A stretch of 64,000 nt of DNA from Anaerolineaceae bacterium (GCA_016124855.1 WGMX01000028.1:1-64000), one strand, 5' to 3'. Positions 1 to 7,784 are shown, counted from the stretch's first letter. Notes: generated by a model from the sequence alone, not told the origin. Made by a program: numbers and translations.

Positions 1-216
1 AATATATTGACGGACGAAAGCATCGCCGGTACGCGCAGTAACATTCCAATCAATGAGGCGAACGTCGTCACCGGGTACATAAGGACGAATAGCATCAAAT
101 TCAATACCCCGTCCCTTAAAAGCAGAATGATACGCACCAGCAAGCGAATCGTTGACCAACTTACGCGTTCGTAATTCGACCAAGCGAATTTTACGAAAAG
201 TGTCTGGGGCAATCAT
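1..216 (-). CDS. DUF58 domain protein, N-terminal part only (runs off window)
   Basis: Only the first 72 codons are inside the window; the rest lies beyond base 1. The visible protein carries the DUF58 signature: an LVNDSLAGAYHSAFKGRG stretch at about residues 19-36, then a PGDDVR-x-IDWNVTART block. DUF58 proteins (vWA-like fold) are nearly always encoded directly after a MoxR-type AAA+ ATPase, and that is so here. The start codon ATG (216-214) overlaps the stop of the ATPase gene as TAATG, so translation is probably coupled. Its exact biochemical role is not known; MoxR/DUF58 pairs are thought to act in chaperone-like maturation of envelope or metal enzymes. The family call is firm, the function is not. 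Confidence 0.88.
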   Translation of the reverse strand, partial: MIAPDTFRKIRLVELRTRKLVNDSLAGAYHSAFKGRGIEFDAIRPYVPGDDVRLIDWNVTARTGDAFVRQYI

Positions 217-1202
217 TAGGGTACAGGTACTCTACGTAAAATCTGTTCGATGACTTGTTCGCTGGTGACATCTTCGGCCTGTGCCTCGAATGTTACTAAT
301 ATTCGGTGGCGTAGGACATCAGGAGCAACTTGCTTAACATCGTCAGGGGTAACGTAACCACGTCCTCTCAAAAAGGCAAAAGCTTTAGCGGCCTTAAGTA
401 AGGAAATAGTCGCACGTGGTGAAGCACCATACTCAATCAGTGAACCCAACTCTTTCGCTCCGCCACCCACCGGGTCGCGCGTCATAAAGATAATGTTGAG
501 TACGTAATCATGAATTTTTTCGTCGACATAGATGCCATTCACCACTGAACGGGCTTGTTGAACCGTATTCAAATCAATTACTGGTTGAGCGGTAGGTTCG
601 TCATCGCTTGTCATACGGCCGACGATCAGCCGTTCTTCTGCACGAGTTGGATAACCGACGATCACTTTGAGCATGAAACGGTCCAATTGGGCTTCAGGCA
701 ACAGATAAGTACCCTCCTGCTCAATAGGGTTTTGTGTCGCCAACACCATAAAAGGAACCGGTAATGCGTGAGTTTGATCACCAACTGTAACCTGCCGTTC
801 TTCCATCGCTTCTAACAGTGCAGATTGGACTTTAGCAGGCGCGCGATTAATCTCATCTGCCAAAATGATATTGGCGAAAATCGGCCCTAAACGAGGGGCA
901 AATTCACCGGTGCGCGGGCTATAAATCTGAGTACCAATGAGATCGGACGGAAGTAAATCCGGAGTAAACTGTATGCGCTGGAATTTAGCCTGCACGGTAC
1001 TCGCTAGCGTTCGGACAGCTAAGGTTTTAGCCAAGCCGGGAACACCCTCGATTAAAATATGACCACCGCACAGCAAACCAATCAGCAAGCGGTTAATCAA
1101 ACGGTCTTGCCCGACAATAACCCGATTGGTCTCTTTGGCGACTTCTAAGAACGCGCCAGCTTCGCGTTTAATGATGTCGTTCAACTGTTGTATAGCGTTC
1201 AT
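216..1202 (-). CDS. MoxR-family AAA+ ATPase
   Basis: 328 residues from the ATG at 1202; an in-frame TTG ten codons upstream is possible but less likely. Walker A is GVPGLAKT at about residues 53-60, Walker B is ILADEINRAP, and the sensor region reads LATQNPIEQEGTYLLPEAQL, which is typical of MoxR proteins. A C-terminal lid domain follows. MoxR ATPases are hexameric AAA+ chaperones acting with vWA-domain partners; the DUF58 gene overlaps its stop codon, giving the classic pair. A 98-residue membrane protein gene ends 11 bases upstream and is likely in the same operon. The family assignment is secure; the client protein cannot be read from the sequence. Confidence 0.95.
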   Translation of the reverse strand: MNAIQQLNDIIKREAGAFLEVAKETNRVIVGQDRLINRLLIGLLCGGHILIEGVPGLAKTLAVRTLASTVQAKFQRIQFTPDLLPSDLIGTQIYSPRTGEFAPRLGPIFANIILADEINRAPAKVQSALLEAMEERQVTVGDQTHALPVPFMVLATQNPIEQEGTYLLPEAQLDRFMLKVIVGYPTRAEERLIVGRMTSDDEPTAQPVIDLNTVQQARSVVNGIYVDEKIHDYVLNIIFMTRDPVGGGAKELGSLIEYGASPRATISLLKAAKAFAFLRGRGYVTPDDVKQVAPDVLRHRILVTFEAQAEDVTSEQVIEQILRRVPVP

Positions 1203-1213
1203 TCGGCATTTAC

Positions 1214-1510
1214 TCAGCGGAAGAACAAGCAAAAGTTCATTGAAGTAGGATTGGCTTTACAACCGGCGAATAACAATGCTCCACCAACTACGCCTGCACA
1301 CACAAATAGCACAGCTAAACAACCGCACCATGCGACCGGCCCGCCGTTCACAATACCCCCTAAAAGCTGCATGATCCCAACGACGGTATGGAGACCTGTA
1401 CCGAGTATTTGCAACCCGAAAAATAAGAGCAAGCCAACGACACATAGAACCGCACAACCGACCGCCAATAAGACAGGCGATCCCAAATTCGCATTTTGCA
1501 ATAAATCCAT
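1214..1510 (-). CDS. small hydrophobic membrane protein, unknown
   Basis: 98 residues. After a short polar start (MDLLQNANLG) there are two to three strongly hydrophobic segments, roughly residues 11-40, 44-60 and 62-83, so this is an integral membrane protein. I do not recognise a family. It sits just upstream of and on the same strand as the MoxR ATPase gene, with 11 bases between them, and is probably part of that operon. The alternative frames over this stretch give low-quality proteins, which supports this frame. Being short and composition-driven, it is given moderate confidence. Confidence 0.55.
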   Translation of the reverse strand: MDLLQNANLGSPVLLAVGCAVLCVVGLLLFFGLQILGTGLHTVVGIMQLLGGIVNGGPVAWCGCLAVLFVCAGVVGGALLFAGCKANPTSMNFCLFFR

Positions 1511-1560
1511 GTCGAAACCAGACCTATTTAGACTAAATGTGAAAAACAGTATCCATCATA

Positions 1561-1977
1561 CTACGGATTGCATTTTCCCTGTGCTGAACGCACCAATTTC
1601 CAGTTGTCGACTTCATGGGCATAACATTCACAAAAACTGGTTGTGTCCCCTTTACCCATCCACATGAGGAAACTGGTATCCGTTTGCAAACAGGTATTTG
1701 AATTTTCATCGGTGTGTAAGCTAGGACGGGCAATACCCAAACCGCGTTCGGTCGCATCTTGTATTAACCATACGCGGAAACTTTGCCCCGGAACATCACC
1801 TAATTGAATAGCAATTTCTCCTTGGGCAACCAAGGCAATTGCGATACAGGGAAACAAGAGCATGATAATCCAAATGACCAATCCTATGCCACAACTGATA
1901 CGGCGAAGCCGACTTCGAGGTTTAGCTGTTAAAGAGTCAGGACTATTATCAACGGGTAGTTGGCTGTTTTCGGACAT
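1561..1977 (-). CDS. single-pass membrane protein with extracytoplasmic Cys-containing domain, unknown
   Basis: 138 residues from the ATG at 1977 (a second in-frame start lies five codons upstream). A basic cytoplasmic stretch with KPRSRLRR is followed by one transmembrane helix at about residues 31-53, then an outward-facing domain of about 85 residues. That domain contains four cysteines (in NTCLQ, FCECY and GKCNP), which could form disulfides. No family is recognised. It lies in the same orientation as the small membrane protein and MoxR genes and may be the first gene of that operon. Confidence that it is a gene is moderate to good because of the coherent topology. Confidence 0.6.
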   Translation of the reverse strand: MSENSQLPVDNSPDSLTAKPRSRLRRISCGIGLVIWIIMLLFPCIAIALVAQGEIAIQLGDVPGQSFRVWLIQDATERGLGIARPSLHTDENSNTCLQTDTSFLMWMGKGDTTSFCECYAHEVDNWKLVRSAQGKCNP

Positions 1978-2060
1978 GAAAATAACCTGCAATGTTTATC
2001 TCAAGCAATAGCGAATATGAGTATAGCGTATGGTTGTTCGGAGATTGAAATTAGCAGCAT

Positions 2061-2573
2061 TTACTCATCTGCAAAGCGCATTTGGATGTGATCGTGTTCA
2101 TCATAACTAACATGTATAAATAAAGGGAAGTCTGTTTTGCTCATTGCCAAGACACGCGGCAAAATAATAGGCAAATCTTCGACCAAATCATAATGAGACA
2201 CGTCTTGTTGAGGAATCCAATGCAAAGTACCTTCATCATTCGCGATAACTTCACGACTGTGACTCTCGGCGGTAAAAATAAAGAGAACAATTCCAGTCGA
2301 GGCTTTAGCATCAATATTATAGACCGCACGAAGTTGAAGATTATTTACGGTTAAACCTGTCTCTTCCAGAATTTCACGTCGTGCGCTCGTTAACGGGTCT
2401 TCGTCACGCTCGATATGCCCACCGACTCCATTGTATTGGTTAGGAAATACCCGTTTGTGAGCAGCACGTTTCATTAGTAATACGTCAGACCCATTCAAGA
2501 CAAAACATAATGTACGGGGAATTGTCAGCCAACGATTTTGAGTAGCATCCGCACCTTGTTGAGTTGCACCCAT
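2061..2573 (-). CDS. Nudix hydrolase (MutT/8-oxo-dGTP diphosphatase type)
   Basis: 170 residues. A perfect Nudix box G-x5-E-x7-REU-x-EE-x-GU runs from Gly52 to Leu74, including RREILEETGL. These residues bind the divalent metals that hydrolyse a nucleoside diphosphate linked to another moiety. The start of the domain (TLCFVLNGSDVLLMKRAAHK) resembles bacterial 8-oxo-dGTP diphosphatases of the MutT/YtkD group, suggesting nucleotide-pool cleaning, but the substrate of Nudix enzymes is hard to predict. It is transcribed divergently from the serine-kinase-like gene at 2640 across a 66-base gap that must hold both promoters. Confidence 0.9.
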   Translation of the reverse strand: MGATQQGADATQNRWLTIPRTLCFVLNGSDVLLMKRAAHKRVFPNQYNGVGGHIERDEDPLTSARREILEETGLTVNNLQLRAVYNIDAKASTGIVLFIFTAESHSREVIANDEGTLHWIPQQDVSHYDLVEDLPIILPRVLAMSKTDFPLFIHVSYDEHDHIQMRFADE

Positions 2574-2639
2574 GTTTTCGATTCACCTATTGACCATTTT
2601 TGATTGTGTAAACCTATATCTTCGTGCTAATCTAACCTA

Positions 2640-3500
2640 ATGGGATACCATGCGCCCGATGGGGAACATTATTATTTTATGCCACTCAACCAAACTGATG
2701 CACCACAGCCTGACTTACGAATTGTTCTGACAGACTCACTTCATCCTCATGAAGATCATGACTCGCAGCGTTCACAACCATTGATGGAACGACTCGCAAG
2801 TGAAACAGTGGTTATTAATCCGCCGATTGTCGCACCGATGGGCGCAAGCCAATTTTTAGTATTGGATGGAGCAAATCGTTTCCACGCCTTTTCGTATCTA
2901 AACTATCCTCATATATTGGTTCAGGTTGCGCCCTACGAAAATGGCTATGTCGACCTTAAGACTTGGCGGCATTTGGTTTGTGACTGGCAAGTTGATTTAC
3001 TTATCGAGCATATCAAGCAACTCGGTGATATTCAAATTGTCAAAGGGCAAGTGAGTTCAGCGATTGCTCATATTTTGCTGCGCGATGAGTCGGTTTTGGC
3101 GCTGGTATCTCCGGTCGAAAATACACACGAACGAAACGCTGCGCTGCGGCAGGTGGTGCGTATTTACCAGCAAAATGCCACATTACAACGTACGGCGCTG
3201 GTCGAGCCATCAGAGATATGGACACTGCATCCAACGGCGATAGCTATTTTTGAATTTCCGCATTATCAGCCAGCCGATATTATTGCGGCAGCACGCTTTA
3301 ACGCTTATTTACCTCCGGGAATTAGCCGCCATATTATTCAAGGACGCGCGCTAAAGGTCAATTATCCGTTGGCTTTGCTGCGAGATCACAACACAAGTCT
3401 GAGCGAGAAAAACGAATATCTTCGCCAATGGGTACAGGCAAAACTCACTGCCCGACAGGTGCGTTATTATGCCGAGTCAAGTTATTTGTTTGACGAATAG
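2640..3500 (+). CDS. SbnI/SerK-like free serine kinase (ParB/Srx fold)
   Basis: 286 residues. Compared from memory with staphylococcal SbnI, several blocks line up: a His-Glu pair (HPHED, Glu38) where SbnI has its catalytic Glu20, a VLDGANRFHAF block matching the ParB-like DG-x-HR-x motif, a TWRH block, LPPGISRHIIQGRALKVNYP near residues 225-245, and a closing YAESSYLF. SbnI and the archaeal SerK phosphorylate free L-serine to O-phosphoserine, using ATP or ADP. That activity is inferred here, not shown. In the DG-x-HR motif the usual His is Asn. The next gene downstream encodes an ACT-domain protein, which fits amino-acid sensing. It is the first gene of a forward run that extends to 5747. 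Confidence 0.7.
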   Translation: MGYHAPDGEHYYFMPLNQTDAPQPDLRIVLTDSLHPHEDHDSQRSQPLMERLASETVVINPPIVAPMGASQFLVLDGANRFHAFSYLNYPHILVQVAPYENGYVDLKTWRHLVCDWQVDLLIEHIKQLGDIQIVKGQVSSAIAHILLRDESVLALVSPVENTHERNAALRQVVRIYQQNATLQRTALVEPSEIWTLHPTAIAIFEFPHYQPADIIAAARFNAYLPPGISRHIIQGRALKVNYPLALLRDHNTSLSEKNEYLRQWVQAKLTARQVRYYAESSYLFDE

Positions 3501-3513
3501 AGGCTGATAATCG

Positions 3514-3948
3514 ATGAATCAAGACGTAGTTTCGGCGTTAAAGCAAACAGAGTTGTACAGCGATGGTATAGATTACGCGGTAATTAAGCTGCCAGCACAA
3601 GCAATTACAGCAGCAGCCGGAATAGTCGCAGAAATTGGAGAGGCCTTTTGTGCACTGATTGTCGATAAAGATGAGGTTAGCCTGATTTTACCGAGCGAGG
3701 CGGTTGAGGATTTTGCGGGGCGTTTGAAGGGTCATACGCTGGCATCAGACCGTTATCGGTTGATTACGTTTGATCTTGTGCTAGACTTTAATCTTTTCGG
3801 ATTCATGGCTGTAGTTAGCGACACGCTAGCCGGGGCCAAGGTTTCTATTTTGCCAATTGCGGCGTTTTCTCGTGACCATATTCTTGTGCCTTCACGGCAG
3901 TTCGATATTGCGATACAAGCGCTGAAAAAGCTACAATCCAGCCTATAA
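3514..3948 (+). CDS. ACT-domain (CASTOR/ACT_7-like) protein
   Basis: 144 residues, starting 13 bases after the serine-kinase-like gene. The C-terminal half carries the ACT pattern seen in stand-alone ACT_7/CASTOR-like proteins: YRLITFDLVLDFNLFGFMAV, then the helix DTLAGAKVSILPIAAFSRDHILVP. The N-terminal half (YAVIKLP, FCALIVDKDEVSLILPSE) is the companion subdomain. Such proteins bind small ligands, usually amino acids, and act as regulators; no catalytic motif is present. The tight spacing with a putative serine kinase suggests a shared role in amino-acid sensing, but the ligand is unknown. Confidence 0.8.
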   Translation: MNQDVVSALKQTELYSDGIDYAVIKLPAQAITAAAGIVAEIGEAFCALIVDKDEVSLILPSEAVEDFAGRLKGHTLASDRYRLITFDLVLDFNLFGFMAVVSDTLAGAKVSILPIAAFSRDHILVPSRQFDIAIQALKKLQSSL

Positions 3949-3977
3949 TTAGCCCAATCATAACTCAAGACAAGACT

Positions 3978-4349
3978 ATGGAAATACCACTTTTTCCGAC
4001 TGATCAAATTCCTCGGCCAGCCGATGAAATCAAGATTGAACAAATCGAGATTACCCCTTATCCTGATCGATTTCGGGTGCATACTCGTGTACGTGTAACA
4101 CCCTTTCTGGAACGGCCCAACTTGCTCATGGTGGCGAGGAACCAAGATAATGTGATTGTGAGTGAACTCAACATCATTGAAACGATGCACGCTGATATGG
4201 AGTTCACGCTACATATTCGTAATGTGAAAGACCCTGCCGGTGAATATACGTTGACAGTCGAATTGTTTTACCAAACACGAACACCGCCCCAAGACCGAAA
4301 AACCCAGACTTTCACGATTCCAGAAGCCAATATGTCTACGTCGAATTAA
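3978..4349 (+). CDS. small beta-rich protein coupled to JAMM peptidase, unknown
   Basis: 123 residues with no signal peptide and no membrane segment. The pattern of alternating hydrophobic residues (FRVHTRVRV, NLLMVARNQDNVIVSELNI, EFTLHIRN, EYTLTVELFY) suggests a compact beta-sandwich of Ig or FN3 type. I do not recognise a named family. Its stop codon overlaps the start of the JAMM peptidase gene (TAATG at 4347-4351), so the two are very likely made together and may interact. The C-terminal tail of about 15 residues is polar and Thr/Ser-rich. Function unknown. Confidence 0.7.
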   Translation: MEIPLFPTDQIPRPADEIKIEQIEITPYPDRFRVHTRVRVTPFLERPNLLMVARNQDNVIVSELNIIETMHADMEFTLHIRNVKDPAGEYTLTVELFYQTRTPPQDRKTQTFTIPEANMSTSN

Positions 4350-4903
4350 TGGAATCACTTATGCAAATGTGGCTCAAGCCAGAACTGGCGAAATCAATTA
4401 TCGAACATGCACGACAGACACAACCAAATGAGTGTTGTGGAGTGATTATTGGCGAAGGAATACGGGCCGAAAAAATTGTAACGATTCCAAATGTGGCAGC
4501 TGATCCTAAACATCGTTATCACATGGATGATAAAGCACTTTTGGAGACCATCATCCAATCTCAACGGCAGAATCTCGAGGTCATTGGCCTTTACCACTCG
4601 CATCCTCGGACTGAGCCAATCCCTTCACAAGAAGATATTCGTCTCGCGACATATCCAGACATGGCATATGTTATTGCAAGTTTACGGGGTGGCGAAGCCC
4701 GTTTGTCAGCATGGTCAATCAAACGAGATCGCGTTGCGCCAATCGAGCTAATTGTTTCGGTTGAAAAACCAGCGCAGGAAGCAGTTTCACTTTCAAATAT
4801 TCAAAAAAGAGCCATTATCACGTCTGCTATTATTGCGTTTATTTTTCTGCTGGTTCTCTCCCTTTCTTTATTGCCCCCAGCACCTATAATCCCGATTCGC
4901 TAA
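4349..4903 (+). CDS. membrane-anchored JAMM (M67) metallopeptidase
   Basis: 184 residues. The zinc site of the JAMM/MPN+ fold is complete: Glu28 in PNECCG, then His83-Ser-His85 followed by seven residues and Ser93, with Asp96 (H-x-H-x7-S-x2-D). Proteins of this class cut isopeptide bonds or short C-terminal extensions from ubiquitin-like or sulfur-carrier proteins. After the catalytic domain (about residues 8-145) comes one transmembrane helix, about residues 158-178, with almost nothing behind it, so it is a tail-anchored protein with the active site probably in the cytoplasm. No ThiS/MoaD-like or E1-like gene is adjacent. It overlaps the preceding small gene by one base. Confidence 0.9.
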   Translation: MESLMQMWLKPELAKSIIEHARQTQPNECCGVIIGEGIRAEKIVTIPNVAADPKHRYHMDDKALLETIIQSQRQNLEVIGLYHSHPRTEPIPSQEDIRLATYPDMAYVIASLRGGEARLSAWSIKRDRVAPIELIVSVEKPAQEAVSLSNIQKRAIITSAIIAFIFLLVLSLSLLPPAPIIPIR

Positions 4904-4928
4904 CAACAGAAAGCTGCTGATTATCCTT

Positions 4929-5747
4929 ATGCTTGTTCCGATTATCATTATCATCATTGGCCTACTCGCAGGCGGCATCGTAAACGCCTTAGCTGACGAC
5001 CTGCCAACAGATCGAAGACCTAAGTTACCGCATTATCCTGATGGAACCCCTCGCCCCATATCGGCGTGGCTCGGTGTGACAGCATTCATATTAGGGCAAC
5101 GCGCATCGCCAAACGGAGCAAAACTTTCTTGGCGTTACCCTATTGCTGAAATTGGCACAGTAATCGCTATGCTTTTGACCTATAGTATCAAAGCTGGTGA
5201 GCCAAAAGTTGACGGTCTACAACTGGTTTATTGGCTGAGTTACATGGCGATATTCGTACTGATTACGGTGATTGACCTCGAACATAAGTTGATTTTGTTC
5301 GTGGTCATTATTCCATCGTGCATCTTAGCCATTGTGGACGCAATCACCACCAGTGCACCCCCTAACTTGGAGCGTTCGCTCACAGGCGGCGCACTCGGAT
5401 TTGGGGTGTTTTTCGTGCTTTACTTGGGCGGAATTGCCTATGTTTATATCGCAAACCAAGTACAAGGTCGAAACATCAGTGAAGTGGCGTTTGGATACGG
5501 TGATGTCATGATGGCGCTCTTAAGTGGTCTGGTATTAGGCTTGGGTGACATGTTGTTCGCCATGTTCCTGACGGTTCTCCTCGGTGCATTGGGTGCTCTG
5601 TTGTATTTAGTCGGGCAGCGGGTCGCAGGACGTAATTCAAGTATGATTGCCGCACTGCCTTATGGGCCGTATATCGTGGCGGGAACGGTTTTGATGATGT
5701 TGTTTGGGCCGCAAATCCGGATTTTCCTAGTGGGATACGCGAATTAG
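4929..5747 (+). CDS. A24-family prepilin-type aspartic peptidase
   Basis: 272 residues, polytopic. The two catalytic aspartates of the GxGD type are present: Asp116 in the VIDLEH block and Asp192 in GYGDVMMA. About seven to eight hydrophobic segments surround them. Family members cleave the leader of type IV prepilins and related pseudopilins at the inner membrane; many also N-methylate the new end. The four-cysteine zinc motif of the long bifunctional enzymes is missing: the loop at about residues 28-70 has no cysteine although it keeps the length and the PIAEIGT boundary. No pilin or assembly ATPase gene is nearby. Last gene of the forward run starting at 2640, 25 bases after the JAMM gene. 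Confidence 0.88.
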   Translation: MLVPIIIIIIGLLAGGIVNALADDLPTDRRPKLPHYPDGTPRPISAWLGVTAFILGQRASPNGAKLSWRYPIAEIGTVIAMLLTYSIKAGEPKVDGLQLVYWLSYMAIFVLITVIDLEHKLILFVVIIPSCILAIVDAITTSAPPNLERSLTGGALGFGVFFVLYLGGIAYVYIANQVQGRNISEVAFGYGDVMMALLSGLVLGLGDMLFAMFLTVLLGALGALLYLVGQRVAGRNSSMIAALPYGPYIVAGTVLMMLFGPQIRIFLVGYAN

Positions 5748-6554
5748 TGAAAGTCGCTAGTTTACAGGTGACAGTCAACAGACCAATCTAGAAGTCATGT
5801 AAGAGATGTTGAAGTTAATCCTTTCAACACCCGTTGATTCAGAAATTCCGCAAATACTGTGAAAACCGTTTTGACGGCGGGTTTGAGGGAAGGAACTGCC
5901 AAAGATTCGTCCACAGGATCCCCGTCGGTCGCAAAATTCTTCGGATTCTTCAATTTCAGAGAGAAGCTATTTTGTGTCGGTGATGTCGTCCCACGGGAGG
6001 CTTCGCACTCGTTGGCGGCGCGACATAACCGGATTATTATGGCGAACATACTGTCAACAAAACGATGCAGTTAATGTTGTTGCAGTTGAGAAATGCCTTG
6101 TTTTTAGCATTTCCAGTGGATAGACCACGCAAATGGACGATAACCCTTTGACTAGATTAGAAGCCATCTAAGGGTGACTAGAAATCCGTAAGCACGATTG
6201 AATGAGCGAAACAAGCGGCGAAAGCAGCGCAGGCGGCGAAAAGTGCAGATCGTTTTGTGCGCATGAGTGCGTTGGGAGATTGTTAAGTTGCGCGGAGAAA
6301 GGGTTTGCCAGAGGCCAACCCATACAGACAATCCTATTGATAGGATAACTGATTTTGAAATCATTCGGGTTACATTTTGGAAGAACATTTTGTAACTCTT
6401 TCGCAGCCTTGCAGTTAACTTTGCAGGCGAGAAATGGATAAGGCGAGTTGATAGCTGGTTTGGAAATGGTTTGCCGACAAACTTAATCTAAACCAAAATT
6501 ATAGTAATGAGTTCTCGGTACATAGGCCGAATAAGCTGCAAATGCGAATTAAAA
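5748..6554. other. about 0.8 kb without a convincing gene
   Basis: No reading frame here has a good start, a ribosome binding site and protein-like composition together. Between about 5859 and 6049 both strands stay open for over 60 codons. The minus-strand version (about 84 codons) has somewhat protein-like runs such as NPKNFATDGDPVDESLA, but I cannot place it. A second stretch, about 6150-6390, is open on the minus strand only with an Arg/Phe-rich product that looks spurious. I see no tRNA, no transposase remnant that I can name, and no tandem repeat. The stretch separates convergent transcripts (forward run ending 5747, mnmA ending 6618). Confidence 0.5.
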
Positions 6555-6574
6555 GGGCGCAACATGTTGCGCCC
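6555..6574. repeat. perfect 20-base palindrome, likely mnmA terminator
   Basis: GGGCGCAACATGTTGCGCCC is a perfect inverted repeat. Read on the minus strand it lies 44 bases past the mnmA stop and is followed by TTTTAATT, so it can serve as a factor-independent terminator. It shares the GGGCG...CGCCC arms and exact 20-base length with the hairpin at 7765-7784, on the other side of mnmA, which suggests a dispersed palindromic repeat family rather than a private terminator. Confidence 0.7.
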
Positions 6575-6617
6575 ATACATCAGCTAATATGTGTGTATCG
6601 TAAACGTAGCTGACAAA

Positions 6618-7721
6618 TCATCCTTCAGCCGCGCTAGGACGCTCGATGACACCGCCGCCAAGCACTTCATCACCGTTATAGACCACGGCACCCTGACCGG
6701 GGGTAATATCGCGCAGCGCACCATCAAAGGTGATTGCCATTCGCGAATCCGGCAGCGGTTCGACCAGCGCAGGAACTGGCGTGGCTTTGTAGCGAATCTT
6801 AACCTCAGCGCGGAAGGGTTCGGTTGGGGTAATGCCACTCACCCAATTGACCCGCTTGGCGGTAAGGCTGCTGCGGCCTAATTCATCGGCTGTACCCACG
6901 ACCAATGTATTCTGTGACGGATTAATGCCAATGACGTATAGAGGATCATGGCTGGATAAGCCTAAGCCTTTGCGCTGCCCAATGGTGTAATTAACTAGAC
7001 CTGCGTGTTCCCCGACAACTTCACCACTTTTACGCACAATTGGGCCAGAAACCATCACTTCCGGGGCATGGTCATTGAGAAAACGACGATAGTTATTGTC
7101 GCCAATGAAACACAAGTCTTGGCTATCCTGCTTGCTTGCAGTGGGCAAGCCAAATCGCGCAGCAATTTGCCGCACTTCAGGCTTGGTATAACCGCCTACT
7201 GGGAACAATGCATGACTCAACTGCTCCTGCCCTAACACGCTGAGGACATAGCTTTGGTCTTTATGGGCATCAGCCGATTTGCTGAGGGTAAAACGACCGT
7301 CATCTGTTTTTGCGACGCGGGCATAATGTCCAGTGGCTAAATACTGAGCATCTAGGGCCAGCGCATTCTCCAGTAGATAACGGAACCTGATTTGACGATT
7401 ACATTCCATACAAGGGTTGGGAGTTACACCCTGTCGGTGTTGATCGACAAAAAATTCAACTATTGTGTTACGGAAAACTTCTTTGGTATCCAGCACGTAA
7501 AAGGGAATACCGAGTTGGGCGGCAATACGACGTGCATCCGCCATTTGATCCGGTGTACAACAGCGGTTATGGGCGCCACCAGCAACGGTTTCTTCTGACC
7601 AGAGGCGCATCATCATGCCGACAACATCATACTCCTGCTCTACCAACAAAGCCGCAGCTACGGAGCTATCGACTCCGCCGCTCATGGCTACTACTACTCG
7701 TGTGTTCGAATTATCAGTCAC
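6618..7721 (-). CDS. mnmA: tRNA-specific 2-thiouridylase MnmA
   Basis: 367 residues, the normal length. The PP-loop ATP site is VVVAMSGGVDSS at the N-terminus (residues 9-20). The two catalytic cysteines are present at the expected spacing: Cys104 in NPCMECN and Cys204 in DLCFIGD; they activate sulfur and form the transient disulfide. GHYARV and KDQSYVLSVLGQ blocks are also typical. MnmA thiolates U34 of the Lys, Glu and Gln tRNAs in the cytoplasm. The sulfur donor is normally a cysteine desulfurase, and one is encoded immediately upstream on the same strand (7818-8999), separated by 96 bases that contain a hairpin. Confidence 0.97.
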   Translation of the reverse strand: MTDNSNTRVVVAMSGGVDSSVAAALLVEQEYDVVGMMMRLWSEETVAGGAHNRCCTPDQMADARRIAAQLGIPFYVLDTKEVFRNTIVEFFVDQHRQGVTPNPCMECNRQIRFRYLLENALALDAQYLATGHYARVAKTDDGRFTLSKSADAHKDQSYVLSVLGQEQLSHALFPVGGYTKPEVRQIAARFGLPTASKQDSQDLCFIGDNNYRRFLNDHAPEVMVSGPIVRKSGEVVGEHAGLVNYTIGQRKGLGLSSHDPLYVIGINPSQNTLVVGTADELGRSSLTAKRVNWVSGITPTEPFRAEVKIRYKATPVPALVEPLPDSRMAITFDGALRDITPGQGAVVYNGDEVLGGGVIERPSAAEG

Positions 7722-7764
7722 AGCGTTATCTCTCGATTTCAGTTCGATATTTCTAAAGGGACGC

Positions 7765-7784
7765 GGGCGAGATAAATCTCGCCC
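7765..7784. repeat. 20-base hairpin repeat between desulfurase and mnmA genes
   Basis: GGGCGAGATAAATCTCGCCC has nine-base arms around a two-base centre. It lies between the cysteine desulfurase stop and the mnmA start. It is preceded by GGGACGC and followed by CCTAC on the plus strand. No T-run follows on the minus strand, so it is not an obvious terminator; it may be a mobile palindromic element or may tune expression of mnmA. The arms match those of the palindrome at 6555-6574. Confidence 0.6.

Noticed and set aside
1188..1667. 159-codon plus-strand frame
   Set aside because: Overlaps three better-supported minus-strand genes and gives a Thr/Pro/His-rich product typical of antisense reading of membrane proteins.
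5859..6074. 71-codon plus-strand and 84-codon minus-strand frames in the gap after the prepilin peptidase
   Set aside because: No ribosome binding site, no recognisable domain and mutual overlap; kept only as an unexplained region.
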